Assembly: GCA_003168215.1 (NCBI GenBank)
Contig: PMSW01000054.1
Coordinates: 1 to 35,946, forward strand
Origin: Actinomycetota bacterium
GTDB lineage: Bacteria; Actinomycetota; Actinomycetes; Streptosporangiales; Streptosporangiaceae
Length of the DNA: 35,946 nucleotides
Reading direction: 5' to 3'
Under the pieces are notes generated by a model. The model had not been told where the DNA came from and did no database searches. It saw nothing but the letters and a program-made list of their open reading frames with translations. Shown piece by piece: positions 20,596 through 29,289 of this stretch (positions are counted from its first letter, which is position 1; each line of letters opens with the position of its first letter). Both the position numbers and the translations under genes were made by a program.

Positions 20596-20648
20596 ACAGC
20601 AGTTCGTTGAAAAAACAGCAGTTCGTTGAAAACAGCAGGCCGGAACAC
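20596..20648. repeat. Short imperfect tandem repeats, intergenic
   Basis: ACAGCAGTTCGTTGAAAAA followed by ACAGCAGTTCGTTGAAA, then two ACAGGCCGGA-like copies. Confidence 0.8.
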
Positions 20649-20716
20649 AGGCCGGAACAGTAGCGCGCCGGAAACAGCAACACGCGGGGAACAGCAACAG
20701 GTCGGAAATGTGCTCC

Positions 20717-21463
20717 TCAGCGAGCGGCGTCGAGCAGCCCGGGAGCGCGACTCAGCCGGAAGGCGATGACGGCGCCGGCCACCACGACGGCCGCGGTAAC
20801 CAGCGGCAGGCCCGGCCCGGTATGCAGGTACAAGGCCGCGCCGGCGAAGGCGCCGATGAACATCGCGGCCACGGCAGACGTCCTGCGCGCGGCCGCCTTG
20901 TTCGCGCCGCCGGCCAGGCTCGAGTCCGCGGCCAGGCCGGTGAGGGTCATGGTCAGTACGGTCGTCGTCATGTCCGGGACGGCAATCCGCCGGACAGTCG
21001 CGTTGCGCACGCCCATCGCGAACGCCAGCACGCTGATCACCGTGTAGCGGCCCGCCCCGGACGCGACCGTGGCGGCCGTGCACGCCACCGTCGCGGCGAC
21101 GCCGATCAGGATGGCCTCGGTCACCATCGCCAGCATCAGCAGCCGGCCGCGCCTGGCGCCGACGCGCGAGCCGACCCGGCCCGCGCAGATGGCGCCGATC
21201 AGGAAGGCGCCGAGCGAAGTGAGGCTGGCCGGCGCCGAGAAGCCCGGCGCGCCCGCCGCCGCGAACCCGATCACGACCACGTTGCCCGTCATGTTCGCGG
21301 TGAACACCCGGCCGAGCCCCAGGTAGCTCACCGCGTCTACCAGGCCGCTGACGAGGGTCACGATCATGAGCGTCCGCAGCAGGGCCGCCTGCGCGCCGTC
21401 GCTACCCGGTGTGCCTTCCGCTGCGCCGTCGCTACCCGGTTTGTCTTCCGCTGCACCGCCCAT
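20717..21463 (-). CDS. DUF1275 (YoaK-like) membrane protein
   Basis: VSGLVDAVSYLGLGRVFTANMTGNVVVIGFA...NATVRRIAVPDMTTTVLTMTLTGLAAD is characteristic of DUF1275. Confidence 0.9.
   Translation of the reverse strand: MGGAAEDKPGSDGAAEGTPGSDGAQAALLRTLMIVTLVSGLVDAVSYLGLGRVFTANMTGNVVVIGFAAAGAPGFSAPASLTSLGAFLIGAICAGRVGSRVGARRGRLLMLAMVTEAILIGVAATVACTAATVASGAGRYTVISVLAFAMGVRNATVRRIAVPDMTTTVLTMTLTGLAADSSLAGGANKAAARRTSAVAAMFIGAFAGAALYLHTGPGLPLVTAAVVVAGAVIAFRLSRAPGLLDAAR
21393..21452. repeat. 30-bp x2 in-frame tandem repeat in DUF1275 N-terminus
   Basis: GCGCCGTCGCTACCCGGTGTGCCTTCCGCT / GCGCCGTCGCTACCCGGTTTGTCTTCCGCT. Confidence 0.9.
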
Positions 21464-21471
21464 CCGGCGAG

Positions 21472-21553
21472 CCTACGCGGCGAGCGGACGGCCTATGCGG
21501 CGAGCAGGCGGGCTATGCGGCGAGCAGGCGGGCCTAGACAGCGAGCGGGCGGG
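21472..21553. repeat. 20-21-bp x4 imperfect tandem repeat between DUF1275 and permease genes
   Basis: CCTACGCGGCGAGCGGACGG / CCTATGCGGCGAGCAGGCGGG / CTATGCGGCGAGCAGGCGGG / CCTAGACAGCGAGCGGGCGGG. Confidence 0.85.
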
Positions 21554-22358
21554 CATTGCCGCGCGCTGCCCGGGTCCGGTGCCAGGCTGCCCAGCCGCGC
21601 CCGGTGCCGTAGGAGACCGCGCCGAGTGCCCCGACGAAGAACCCGACCGGCCAGTTAGAGGTATACGACGCCGCGATCGCGGCCCACACCGTTGCCAGCG
21701 CGATGACGACCGACAGCGCCATGGCGAGCAGCGGCTTGCTGGTGAACGAGCGGGCGGCGGCGGGCGGGCCGACCATCAGGCTGAAGATCAGCAGTGCGCC
21801 GACGACCGGCAGCGACATGCTGGTCGCCAGGGCCACGACCACCAGGAAGCACATTTCCATCCGGTGGCTACGGACCCCGCGCGCCTCGCCGAGCTCCGGC
21901 ATCACCGAGGAGAGCATCAGCGGCCGGTACATCACGATGATCGCGGCCACGCAGACGGCGCCGATCGCGGCGACGGGCGCCACCTCGCTGGTACTGACGC
22001 CGAGCACCTCGCCGAAGAGCAGTGAGTAGATCTCCGGCGCGTACTCCACGCTCAGGGACAGGAACAGCGCGCCGAGCCCGAGCATCACGACCAGCGCGAG
22101 CGCGGTCGCCACGTCCTGACGGCTGCGGCGGCCGAGCCAGCCGATGCCCAGCGCGCCGATGAGCGCGAAGACGCCGAGCCCGACCAGGGTGCTGACGCCG
22201 ATCAGGCTGGCCCCCGCGGCACCGGCGAACGCGCCCTGCGGCACTGCGTCGGCGACGAACGACGAGCCCCGCAGCACGATGAAGAACCCCACGACACCCG
22301 CGACGACCGCGACGATGGTCGCCACGGTCCAGGTGTTCACCATGAAACCGGAGAACAT
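21534..22358 (-). CDS. Metal (Zn/Mn) ABC transporter permease, ZnuB/TroC family
   Basis: ABC-3 type permease: VVAGVVGFFIVLRGSSFVADAVPQGAFAGAAGASLIG...LPVVGALLIFSLMVGPPAAA. Confidence 0.85.
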   Translation of the reverse strand: MFSGFMVNTWTVATIVAVVAGVVGFFIVLRGSSFVADAVPQGAFAGAAGASLIGVSTLVGLGVFALIGALGIGWLGRRSRQDVATALALVVMLGLGALFLSLSVEYAPEIYSLLFGEVLGVSTSEVAPVAAIGAVCVAAIIVMYRPLMLSSVMPELGEARGVRSHRMEMCFLVVVALATSMSLPVVGALLIFSLMVGPPAAARSFTSKPLLAMALSVVIALATVWAAIAASYTSNWPVGFFVGALGAVSYGTGRGWAAWHRTRAARGNARPLAV

Positions 22359-22366
22359 CGCGGCGG

Positions 22367-23266
22367 CTACCCGCCGTTCCTGGCTCGACGGGCGCGCGCG
22401 CCGCTGAGCCGGCCGACGGCCGGCAACTGGGCGAGCAGGTAGAAAACGAAGACCAGGGTCACCACGAAGAAGCTGACCGGCCAGCCGTGCTGGGCCGGCG
22501 GCCAGTAGAAGCTGTCGTAGGCCAGCAGGATGCCCAGCCAGGTGGCGGCAATCCCGATCAGGCCGGACCACAGCACCGCGAGGCCGGTCTTGCTCGTCAG
22601 CCGCAGGGCGGTCGCGGCGGGTCCGACCAGCAGCGCGGTGCTAAGGATCGCGCCGATGGTCAGGGCTGCCAGCGACACGGCGACCGCCATCGCCAGCAGG
22701 TACAGCAGCCCGGTGATGCGCACGGGGACGCCGCGGACCGTTGCCATGTCGGTGCTCACCGAGCTGAGCAGCAGCGGCCGGTAGAGCAGCCCGACGACCG
22801 TGAGGGCCAGCAGGCTGAACACGACGATGACTCCAGCGGTCGAGCCGCTGATGACGAACATGGAGCCGAAGAGGACGGAGATGGTCGCGCCGGTCGTATT
22901 CGAGAACGTCGCGTCCCAGTACAGGAACAGGGCCGCGAGGCCGAGCCCGGCCCCCAGGACGATCCCGGTCGCCACGTCCCGTCCGCGCGGCCGCCGGATC
23001 CCGATCATTTCCATGATCCCGGCCGCCACCACGCCAATGCCCACGAAGCCCCAGAGCGGGTTGATCCCGGCGAGGAAGGCGCCCGATCCGCCGGTCGCGC
23101 CGATGTCCGCCAGCGCGTGCCCGGCGAACGCCTGTCCCCGCAGCACGGTGAACATGCCGACGACCCCGGACACCAGCGCGACCACCCCGCCCGCTAGCAG
23201 CGCAACCCGTACCGGCGCGTTCCCGAAGAAGCCGGGCTCGACGATCATCCTGAGCAGGTGCGTCAT
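22367..23266 (-). CDS. Metal (Zn/Mn) ABC transporter permease, ZnuB/TroC family
   Basis: VSGVVGMFTVLRGQAFAGHALADIGATGGSGAFLAGINPLWGF; second ABC-3 permease; ATGA-type overlap with the ATPase gene. Confidence 0.9.
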   Translation of the reverse strand: MTHLLRMIVEPGFFGNAPVRVALLAGGVVALVSGVVGMFTVLRGQAFAGHALADIGATGGSGAFLAGINPLWGFVGIGVVAAGIMEMIGIRRPRGRDVATGIVLGAGLGLAALFLYWDATFSNTTGATISVLFGSMFVISGSTAGVIVVFSLLALTVVGLLYRPLLLSSVSTDMATVRGVPVRITGLLYLLAMAVAVSLAALTIGAILSTALLVGPAATALRLTSKTGLAVLWSGLIGIAATWLGILLAYDSFYWPPAQHGWPVSFFVVTLVFVFYLLAQLPAVGRLSGARARRARNGG

Positions 23267-24213
23267 AGCCAGTCCGGCACTGCGCAGTGCGCGCCGTCCT
23301 CGCCGACCGGTTCCGCGGGCCCGTCGCCGCGCCCGGCGACCACCAGGATCCGGCCGTGCACATGGATCACGTCGACATGCTGGCCGTACAGCTTGCTGAG
23401 GACCTCGGTCCTGACGACCTCATCGGTGGTACCGCTGGCGGCCCGGCCGGCCGCCAGGTAGACGATGCGGTCCATCACCGGAAGCAGCGGGTTCATCTCG
23501 TGCGCGGACAGCAGCACCGAGATCTGCTGCTCCCTGGCGACCCTGGCGAGGAGTTCCACGATCTCCTGCTCGCTGCGGATATCGAGGTTCGCCAGCGGCT
23601 CGTCAAGCAGCAGCAGCCTGGGCCTGCTGATCAGGGCGTGCGCGATCAGGACCCGCTGCTGCTCCCCCCCGGAGAGATTGCCGACCCGCTCGTCGCCGAA
23701 CAGTCCCGCGCCGACGGCCCGCAGCATCTCGTCGATGAGCTGGCGGCGTCGCCTCGTCGGCAGCGGGATGCCCAGCCGGTTCCCGTCCAGGCCCAGCCCG
23801 ACCAGGTCCCGGGCGCGCAGCGGCATGTCGGGATCCAGCAGCACCTTCTGCGGCACGTACCCGACCGCGGGGGCGTGCCGGGGGCGGTCAGCGCCATCGA
23901 TGCGCACCACGCCCGCGGACGGCTGCTGCAGCCCCAGGATGACGCGCAGCAGCGTGGTCTTGCCCGCGCCATTGGACCCGATGAGGCCGACGAACTCGCC
24001 GGCCCGGACGGTGAAGTGAATGTCGCGCAGCACTTCCCGTCCCGCCAGCCGCACGCTGATGCCGTCCACGGTGAGCGCGTCCCCGCCGGTCCCGGTGAGA
24101 TGCTGGCCGGCTGTCATGGCTGCGCCGCTGAGACTCGCCACGGTGCCGGCGTCCAGGCTCGTCGCAGCTTCTTCGTCGAGATCCGTCACAGCTTCTCCGC
24201 TGAGATCCGTCAC
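23263..24213 (-). CDS. Metal ABC transporter ATP-binding protein
   Basis: Walker A GSNGAGKTT, signature LSGGEQQRVLIAHAL, Walker B LLLLDEPLA; repetitive N-terminal extension TDLSGEAVTDLDEEAATSLDA. Confidence 0.92.
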   Translation of the reverse strand: MTDLSGEAVTDLDEEAATSLDAGTVASLSGAAMTAGQHLTGTGGDALTVDGISVRLAGREVLRDIHFTVRAGEFVGLIGSNGAGKTTLLRVILGLQQPSAGVVRIDGADRPRHAPAVGYVPQKVLLDPDMPLRARDLVGLGLDGNRLGIPLPTRRRRQLIDEMLRAVGAGLFGDERVGNLSGGEQQRVLIAHALISRPRLLLLDEPLANLDIRSEQEIVELLARVAREQQISVLLSAHEMNPLLPVMDRIVYLAAGRAASGTTDEVVRTEVLSKLYGQHVDVIHVHGRILVVAGRGDGPAEPVGEDGAHCAVPDWL

Positions 24214-24232
24214 AGCTTCTCCGTCGAGATCC
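24161..24232. repeat. 24-bp x3 tandem repeat spanning substrate-binding/ATPase gene junction
   Basis: GTCGCAGCTTCTTCGTCGAGATCC / GTCACAGCTTCTCCGCTGAGATCC / GTCACAGCTTCTCCGTCGAGATCC. Confidence 0.95.
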
Positions 24233-25163
24233 GGCTAGTGACGGCGCGCCGCAGCGCCTGGACTTCGGCGAGCATCCACGACTGGTAGTCATAGTGGGCC
24301 GGCATGGTCTCGTACACGCCGACCACCGGTATTCCGTAGCGCCTGGCCGCACCCAGGAATGACTGGGTGAGCGAGTCGGTCACCTGCTGGTTATAGACGA
24401 ATGCTTTTACCTTATGACCGGAAAAGAAGCTGTCCTGGAGCGCGACGTCCTGGGGCGCCGGATCTACCCCGTTCATGATGTCGGACTGGAAGCTGAATGG
24501 CGTCAGATTCCTCGTTCCCGCTGCTTGTAGCATGTAGTCTCCTACCGGTTCCGTGGTCGCGACGGGAGTACCGGGAAAGGCGGTCCTGAACTGCGCTATC
24601 GCGCGGTACCAGGGCCGGAGCGAGCGGTCGAATGCGCGCTGGCGTGCCCGGAAGTAGGCGGCGTGCGCGGGCTGCAGCGCGGACAGGTCGCCGGCCAGCG
24701 CCTTCGCGACGGCGGGCATGGTAGACGGCTTGTACCACAAGTGCGGGTTGGGCGTGCTGTCCGGCAGTCCGAGCAGGCTCTGGACGATGATCACCTTGCG
24801 CGCCGGGTTCGGCGTCGCGCCTTCGATCTTGTTCATGAAGGCGTCGTAGCCGACGCCGTTCTGGACGATGAGCTGAGCTCTGCCGATGGCACTGGCCACG
24901 CTCGGGCTCGCCTCGAAGGTATGCGGATCGGTGTTGGGATTGCTCTCCACCGCGGTGGCCTGCACGTACTTGCCGCCGATCTGGCTGATCACGTTGGCGT
25001 ACTGGTTCTCGGCCCCGACGGCGACGATCACGTTCGCGCTGTCGGCCGTGGCGGCCGGCGACGGGCCCGCCGAGCATGCCGTCGCGAGCAAGACCGTCGC
25101 GAGCATGCCTATCGCGGCTGCTCCGCTGCCCGGCCGAGGTGACATGACGCACGTTCCATTCAC
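24210..25163 (-). CDS. Zinc/manganese ABC transporter substrate-binding lipoprotein (ZnuA/AztC-like)
   Basis: Lipobox LLATACS; VAVGAENQYANVISQIGGKYVQATAVESNPNTDPHTFEASPS...NPHLWYKPSTMPAVAKAL. Confidence 0.9.
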   Translation of the reverse strand: MNGTCVMSPRPGSGAAAIGMLATVLLATACSAGPSPAATADSANVIVAVGAENQYANVISQIGGKYVQATAVESNPNTDPHTFEASPSVASAIGRAQLIVQNGVGYDAFMNKIEGATPNPARKVIIVQSLLGLPDSTPNPHLWYKPSTMPAVAKALAGDLSALQPAHAAYFRARQRAFDRSLRPWYRAIAQFRTAFPGTPVATTEPVGDYMLQAAGTRNLTPFSFQSDIMNGVDPAPQDVALQDSFFSGHKVKAFVYNQQVTDSLTQSFLGAARRYGIPVVGVYETMPAHYDYQSWMLAEVQALRRAVTSRISTEKL

Positions 25164-25186
25164 TGTGGTTGCTGCTCACTCGTGTT

Positions 25187-25256
25187 TGCTGCGCCGTGCC
25201 TGCTGCACCGTGCCTGCCGTACCGGGTTTGCTGTAACGGGTCTGCTGTACCGGGCA
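25187..25256. repeat. 14-bp x5 tandem repeat in the leader of the zinc ABC operon
   Basis: TGCTGCGCCGTGCC / TGCTGCACCGTGCC / TGCCGTACCGGGTT / TGCTGTAACGGGTC / TGCTGTACCGGGCA, contiguous. Confidence 0.9.
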
Positions 25257-25282
25257 CCAGGGGTCTGCGCGGCCGTTACAAA

Positions 25283-25297
25283 TGAAAACGATAATCA
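25283..25297. promoter_or_regulatory. Zur box candidate
   Basis: TGAAAACGATAATCA closely resembles the actinobacterial Zur consensus (TGAAAATGATTTTCA-like) and lies upstream of a zinc ABC operon. Confidence 0.75.
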
Positions 25298-25400
25298 GTA
25301 CAGCTAGCGGCGTCAAACTGGCCCGGCGCGCTGCCAGCTCCTATCAGCGCCCGCCTGGCGCTGGCCTGCTACGGCCTGAGCCGGGCCCGCGGCGCTGCGG

Positions 25401-25991
25401 TCAGCAGCCATCCGCGATCGCCGCCACGACGTCGTACGGCAGGTAGCGGGGATGCACGAGCAGCGCCCTGGCCACCTGCCGGATCTTCAGCCGCAGCGGA
25501 GTCAGCATCTCCTCGCTGTAGCGCCACGCGCCGAGTTCATCACCGCAGAACCGGCCGCCGAGCGCCCGGCGGAAGCGCCGTGCGTCCCCGCCGTCGCCCT
25601 TCCAGGCGGGCAGCCATGCGCGCAGGTCGTCATCGCGCTCGAGCATGGTCCAGTTCATCAGCCGTTCCGCGACCTGTCCTGCCGCGTCGATGACGAACGC
25701 CAGGTCGCCGGCCGCCCGGACGCCATGGACCCGGCCCTCGGTACGGCAGCCGTGATGGATGCTGGCCGAGCTGAACCGCGCCCCTACGGCCAGCGCCGCT
25801 ACCGCGTGACCGGCTTCGTGCCAGGCCGTCCGCGCGGTGGCCGTCCGGGCCGCGGCAAGGCCGGGAAAGCAGCCGCAGTCGTAACGCTGCCGGATCCACG
25901 TAACGTGCACGATGGACTCGTCGTCGTAGCGGATGAGCCGGCTCAGCTCAGCCTCGATCCCGGCCAGGACGCGCTTGTCTGCGGGCTTCAT
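25401..25991 (-). CDS. Small HEAGH-motif putative zinc metallopeptidase (FtsH-peptidase-like)
   Basis: TARTAWHEAGHAVAALAVGARFSSASIH with HExxH; 196 aa, no AAA domain; C-terminal helices DAAGQVAERLMN. Confidence 0.6.
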   Translation of the reverse strand: MKPADKRVLAGIEAELSRLIRYDDESIVHVTWIRQRYDCGCFPGLAAARTATARTAWHEAGHAVAALAVGARFSSASIHHGCRTEGRVHGVRAAGDLAFVIDAAGQVAERLMNWTMLERDDDLRAWLPAWKGDGGDARRFRRALGGRFCGDELGAWRYSEEMLTPLRLKIRQVARALLVHPRYLPYDVVAAIADGC

Positions 25992-26194
25992 GACGGAACA
26001 AAGAGTAAACGTTCGCACATCCCCGCGCAGGCAGGCGGCAGCGCGGCGCGCGAGCGACCCGGGAAGCACCTGGCTGCCCCTGGGGAGCCGCCGATGGCCC
26101 TGACATTCCAGCCGCGCTCCTGAGAACTGGACAACTGCTTCCCTGCCGCGCCGCGGGATCGCGGCGAGGGCTGCTGGCACGGCTACCGCATTCG

Positions 26195-27469
26195 TCAGGG
26201 GGCGGCCGGGTTGGCGACCCTGGCCAGGAACAGCGGCTCCCCGGTCGCGGTGTCGGTGACCAGCAGCAGGTAGGGGCGGTCGAACACGATCTGGGAGGGC
26301 TGCACCCGCACGGCGGTTGGTGCCATGCCAACGGCGGTCGCGGCACTGGCCACGGTGCCCTTCTCGCCGACCCGCAGGGTGGCTGCCTGCTCCACCAGGC
26401 CGATGCAGCATGCCTGCGGGGACAGCCCGGTGAAGTCGGCGGCCGGGCTGAACGCGACTCCCATGCCGCGCCCGCTGAGCAGTCCCTTCAGGCTGGCCCG
26501 GGAGCTGAGGCTCACCTTTGGCAGCGCGACACCGGCCCGCCCGGCATCAGCCGGGCCGGCCGCCGCCAGCCTGGCGGTGATCGTGCCCAGTGCCGCCGCA
26601 CCCGGCAGCGGGCAGCGGCCGGCGCCGGCGCCAGGCAGCAGCGCCACCATCGCCAGCTTGCCGCCGCGATAAGGAAGCGAGACGGCGGTCCAGCCGGCCG
26701 CCCTGACGGTGCGGAAGTCCCCGCCGTGCATGAACTTCACGCTGACCCGCCGGCCGTTCGCCGCGGCGAACGGGCCCGGCCTGGTCAGGCTGGCCTGGAA
26801 CGGCATGGCCCAGGCCGCATGCAGGTACAGCGCGTCGGTGAGCACCCAGCCGATGCCCGACAGCGACGCCGGGCTGAGCAGCCGCGGGATCTGGCCCCGG
26901 GTAGCGGCCGCGATTGACTGGTCGATCTGCTGGGCCGCCTGAGCTGGGTTACGCAGCAACGGCACCCGCCGCACTCCCGCGCCGTAGCCGGTCGCGACCG
27001 CGTTCAGGTAGCTGCGCAGGGTCCGCAGCGAGGGGTCTGCCCACAGCTGGTCGCTGCCCGCCACGGTGACGCCCGGGCTGTCCAGGCGGTGCAGCGCTGC
27101 CGACCGCGCCTGCAGCCCGGCCTCAAGCGCCCGGCCGCCAGCCGCCGGGAGGCGCAGCACGCCGGCCATGGCGCGGGCGGTGCCGCCGCGTGCACCGAGG
27201 TAGGCCATGCCGAGCCCGGTGGCCAGGCTGGCCGGCGAGAGCACGACGTTGGCCCGCGGTTCCGCCCGGCACCAGGCGCCCAGCACAGCCAGCCCGAACG
27301 CGGTGTCGGCGGCACCGTAGGGACGCGGGTCCGCGGCGCGCTCCCTGATCGCCATGCCGCGGCTGATGATCGGCGGCGACTGCGGCCCGCTGGCCGGTGC
27401 CGACCCGCAGCCGGCCCCGACGAGCGCGGCCAGCACGACCCCGGCGGTAATCCGCAGCTCGTTCCTCAT
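26195..27469 (-). CDS. Serpin family lipoprotein
   Basis: Lipobox VGAGC; NVVLSPASLATGLGMAYLGARGGTARAMAGVL, hinge EKGTVASAATAVGMAPTAV, and IVFDRPYLLLVTDTATGEPLFLARVANP. Confidence 0.9.
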   Translation of the reverse strand: MRNELRITAGVVLAALVGAGCGSAPASGPQSPPIISRGMAIRERAADPRPYGAADTAFGLAVLGAWCRAEPRANVVLSPASLATGLGMAYLGARGGTARAMAGVLRLPAAGGRALEAGLQARSAALHRLDSPGVTVAGSDQLWADPSLRTLRSYLNAVATGYGAGVRRVPLLRNPAQAAQQIDQSIAAATRGQIPRLLSPASLSGIGWVLTDALYLHAAWAMPFQASLTRPGPFAAANGRRVSVKFMHGGDFRTVRAAGWTAVSLPYRGGKLAMVALLPGAGAGRCPLPGAAALGTITARLAAAGPADAGRAGVALPKVSLSSRASLKGLLSGRGMGVAFSPAADFTGLSPQACCIGLVEQAATLRVGEKGTVASAATAVGMAPTAVRVQPSQIVFDRPYLLLVTDTATGEPLFLARVANPAAP

Positions 27470-27650
27470 GCCGGTCAGACGGTGCCCGGCCGCATATGGT
27501 TCCCTCGCCGATTGCCCTGGCCGCGCAGGACGGGACCCTCCCTGGGGCGACGTTGAGGCCGCAACCGCGAGCGCCGCGCACAGCCCTGACAGGCGTTACC
27601 CCGTGTCATGTTTTTCTCTTCGGTATTTTTGGCACCGGAGGGGGTACCTT

Positions 27651-27696
27651 TACTCCGTCGAGTCGAGGGGAATTACTCCGTCGAGTCGGGGAGAAT
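27651..27696. repeat. 23-bp x2 tandem repeat upstream of secreted paralog 1
   Basis: TACTCCGTCGAGTCGAGGGGAAT / TACTCCGTCGAGTCGGGGAGAAT. Confidence 0.9.
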
Positions 27697-27810
27697 GAAT
27701 TGCCGTCGCGGAATAGTCGCAGTCATCATATTGCGAATTAATCCCGGTAATTGCGGCATTTGGCAGCGGGCAGCGGGCCGATCACCCGCGCTGACGGGGA
27801 GGATCACGAT

Positions 27811-29046
27811 ATGGGGATGAAAGGCATGCTGGCCCGCACGCCGTTTGCTGCGATGGCTGCCTTGCTGTTCCTGTTCTGGCCGACCGGCGGCCTGCCGGGC
27901 AGGGCTGCGGGCACCGCCCGGCCCGCACTGGCCGTGACCGGCCGCACCGTCAGTGGCCCCGCGGTGCCCAGCCCGGGCCTCTCGAGCACCCTGCAGGATG
28001 TCGCCTGCACCTCAGTCCGCAACTGCTGGGCTGTCGGCAGCTACCAGACCGGGGCTGCGCAGCTGAACGAGGCGCTGCACTGGGACGGAACCAGCTGGTC
28101 CGAGATCGCCACCCCCGATCACGGGACCGGCCCGGGCCACCACAGCAGCCTCACCGCCGTCGCGTGCACCTCGGCCAGGAACTGCTGGGCCGTCGGCAGC
28201 TACGCCCGCGGAACCGCGCAGCTGAACGAGGCGCTGCACTGGGACGGAACCAGCTGGTCCAGGATCGCCACCCCCGATCCAGGGATCCCGGGAAGCGGCG
28301 CGCACATGCTTGACGGCGTCAGCTGCGCCTCGCGCACGAGCTGCTGGGCTGTCGGGATCCACATTAGTGACCGCGGGATAGGCCGGAATGCGGTGCTGCG
28401 GTGGAACGGCGCCGGCTGGGCCGCCGTCAACGCGCCAGACCCCGGCGCGAACGTTGCCGGGGATGGAAGGGAACTCTCCGGTGTCGCCTGCCGCTCGGCC
28501 GGCGACTGCCTGGCCGTCGGAGGTTACGTCAGCAAGGCCAGGTCCGAGCGGAACGAGGCGCTCCGCTGGAACGGGACCCGATGGCTGCGGGTCGCCACGC
28601 ACGGCAGCGGCGCACTCAGCAGCGTCACCTGCACAGCCGCTGCGCGCTGCTGGGCCGTCCGGGGGCAGGCCAGCGGCAAGGGGACCATTCGCTGGAACGG
28701 GACGAGCTGGTCCGCCGCCGCCACTCCTGGCAGCGCCGAACTCAACGGCGTGGCCTGCGCCGCTGCCGCCAGTTGCGTGGCCGTCGGCAACCACACCCTC
28801 GGCGGGGCACTCCTGAACGACGTCCTCGGCTGGAACGGGACCAGCTGGGCAGCCGTCGCGGTCCCCGATCCTGGCGGTATCGGCGCCGGCGCCCAGAACA
28901 GGCTCGCGGCGGTCGCCTGCACGTCCGCGGCGAATTGCTGGGCAGTCGGCAGCTACTGGGACAGCACCGCCGCGGCGCGCCGGAACGTCGCACTGCACTG
29001 GAACGGGAACGCGTGGTCCAGCCAGCGGGTTAGCGATGGCACCTGA
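27811..29046 (+). CDS. Secreted protein with seven C-x5-C repeats (putative seven-bladed propeller), paralog 1
   Basis: Repeats of the form GVACTSxRNCWAVGSY...LNEALHWDGTSWS; seven C-x5-C motifs counted; signal peptide; GGAGG ribosome-binding site. Confidence 0.8.
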   Translation: MGMKGMLARTPFAAMAALLFLFWPTGGLPGRAAGTARPALAVTGRTVSGPAVPSPGLSSTLQDVACTSVRNCWAVGSYQTGAAQLNEALHWDGTSWSEIATPDHGTGPGHHSSLTAVACTSARNCWAVGSYARGTAQLNEALHWDGTSWSRIATPDPGIPGSGAHMLDGVSCASRTSCWAVGIHISDRGIGRNAVLRWNGAGWAAVNAPDPGANVAGDGRELSGVACRSAGDCLAVGGYVSKARSERNEALRWNGTRWLRVATHGSGALSSVTCTAAARCWAVRGQASGKGTIRWNGTSWSAAATPGSAELNGVACAAAASCVAVGNHTLGGALLNDVLGWNGTSWAAVAVPDPGGIGAGAQNRLAAVACTSAANCWAVGSYWDSTAAARRNVALHWNGNAWSSQRVSDGT

Positions 29047-29103
29047 GACAGCGCCGGCCGAATTGCGCGTTACCGCGATATATGCCCGGCCGCATATCTG
29101 TCT

Positions 29104-29143
29104 CGTCGATACTTTTTGCGAGTCGTCGAGACTTTTGCGAGGT
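29104..29143. repeat. 20-bp x2 imperfect tandem repeat upstream of secreted paralog 2
   Basis: CGTCGATACTTTTTGCGAGT / CGTCGAGACTTTTGCGAGGT. Confidence 0.75.
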
Positions 29144-29289
29144 GGGTAGCTTTCCTCCGCCGTGTCGAGGAGAATGCGTTGTCGTCGTTGAATCGTCGCG
29201 GCAATCATATTGCGAACGAGTATAAGCAATTGCGGCATTAGCCGCGAATAGCGGGCTGGCTGCCCGTTCGACGGGGGAAGGATCACGAT

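Noticed and set aside
25187-25256. Possible CRISPR array
   Set aside because: Units are contiguous 14-mers with no spacers and no cas genes nearby.
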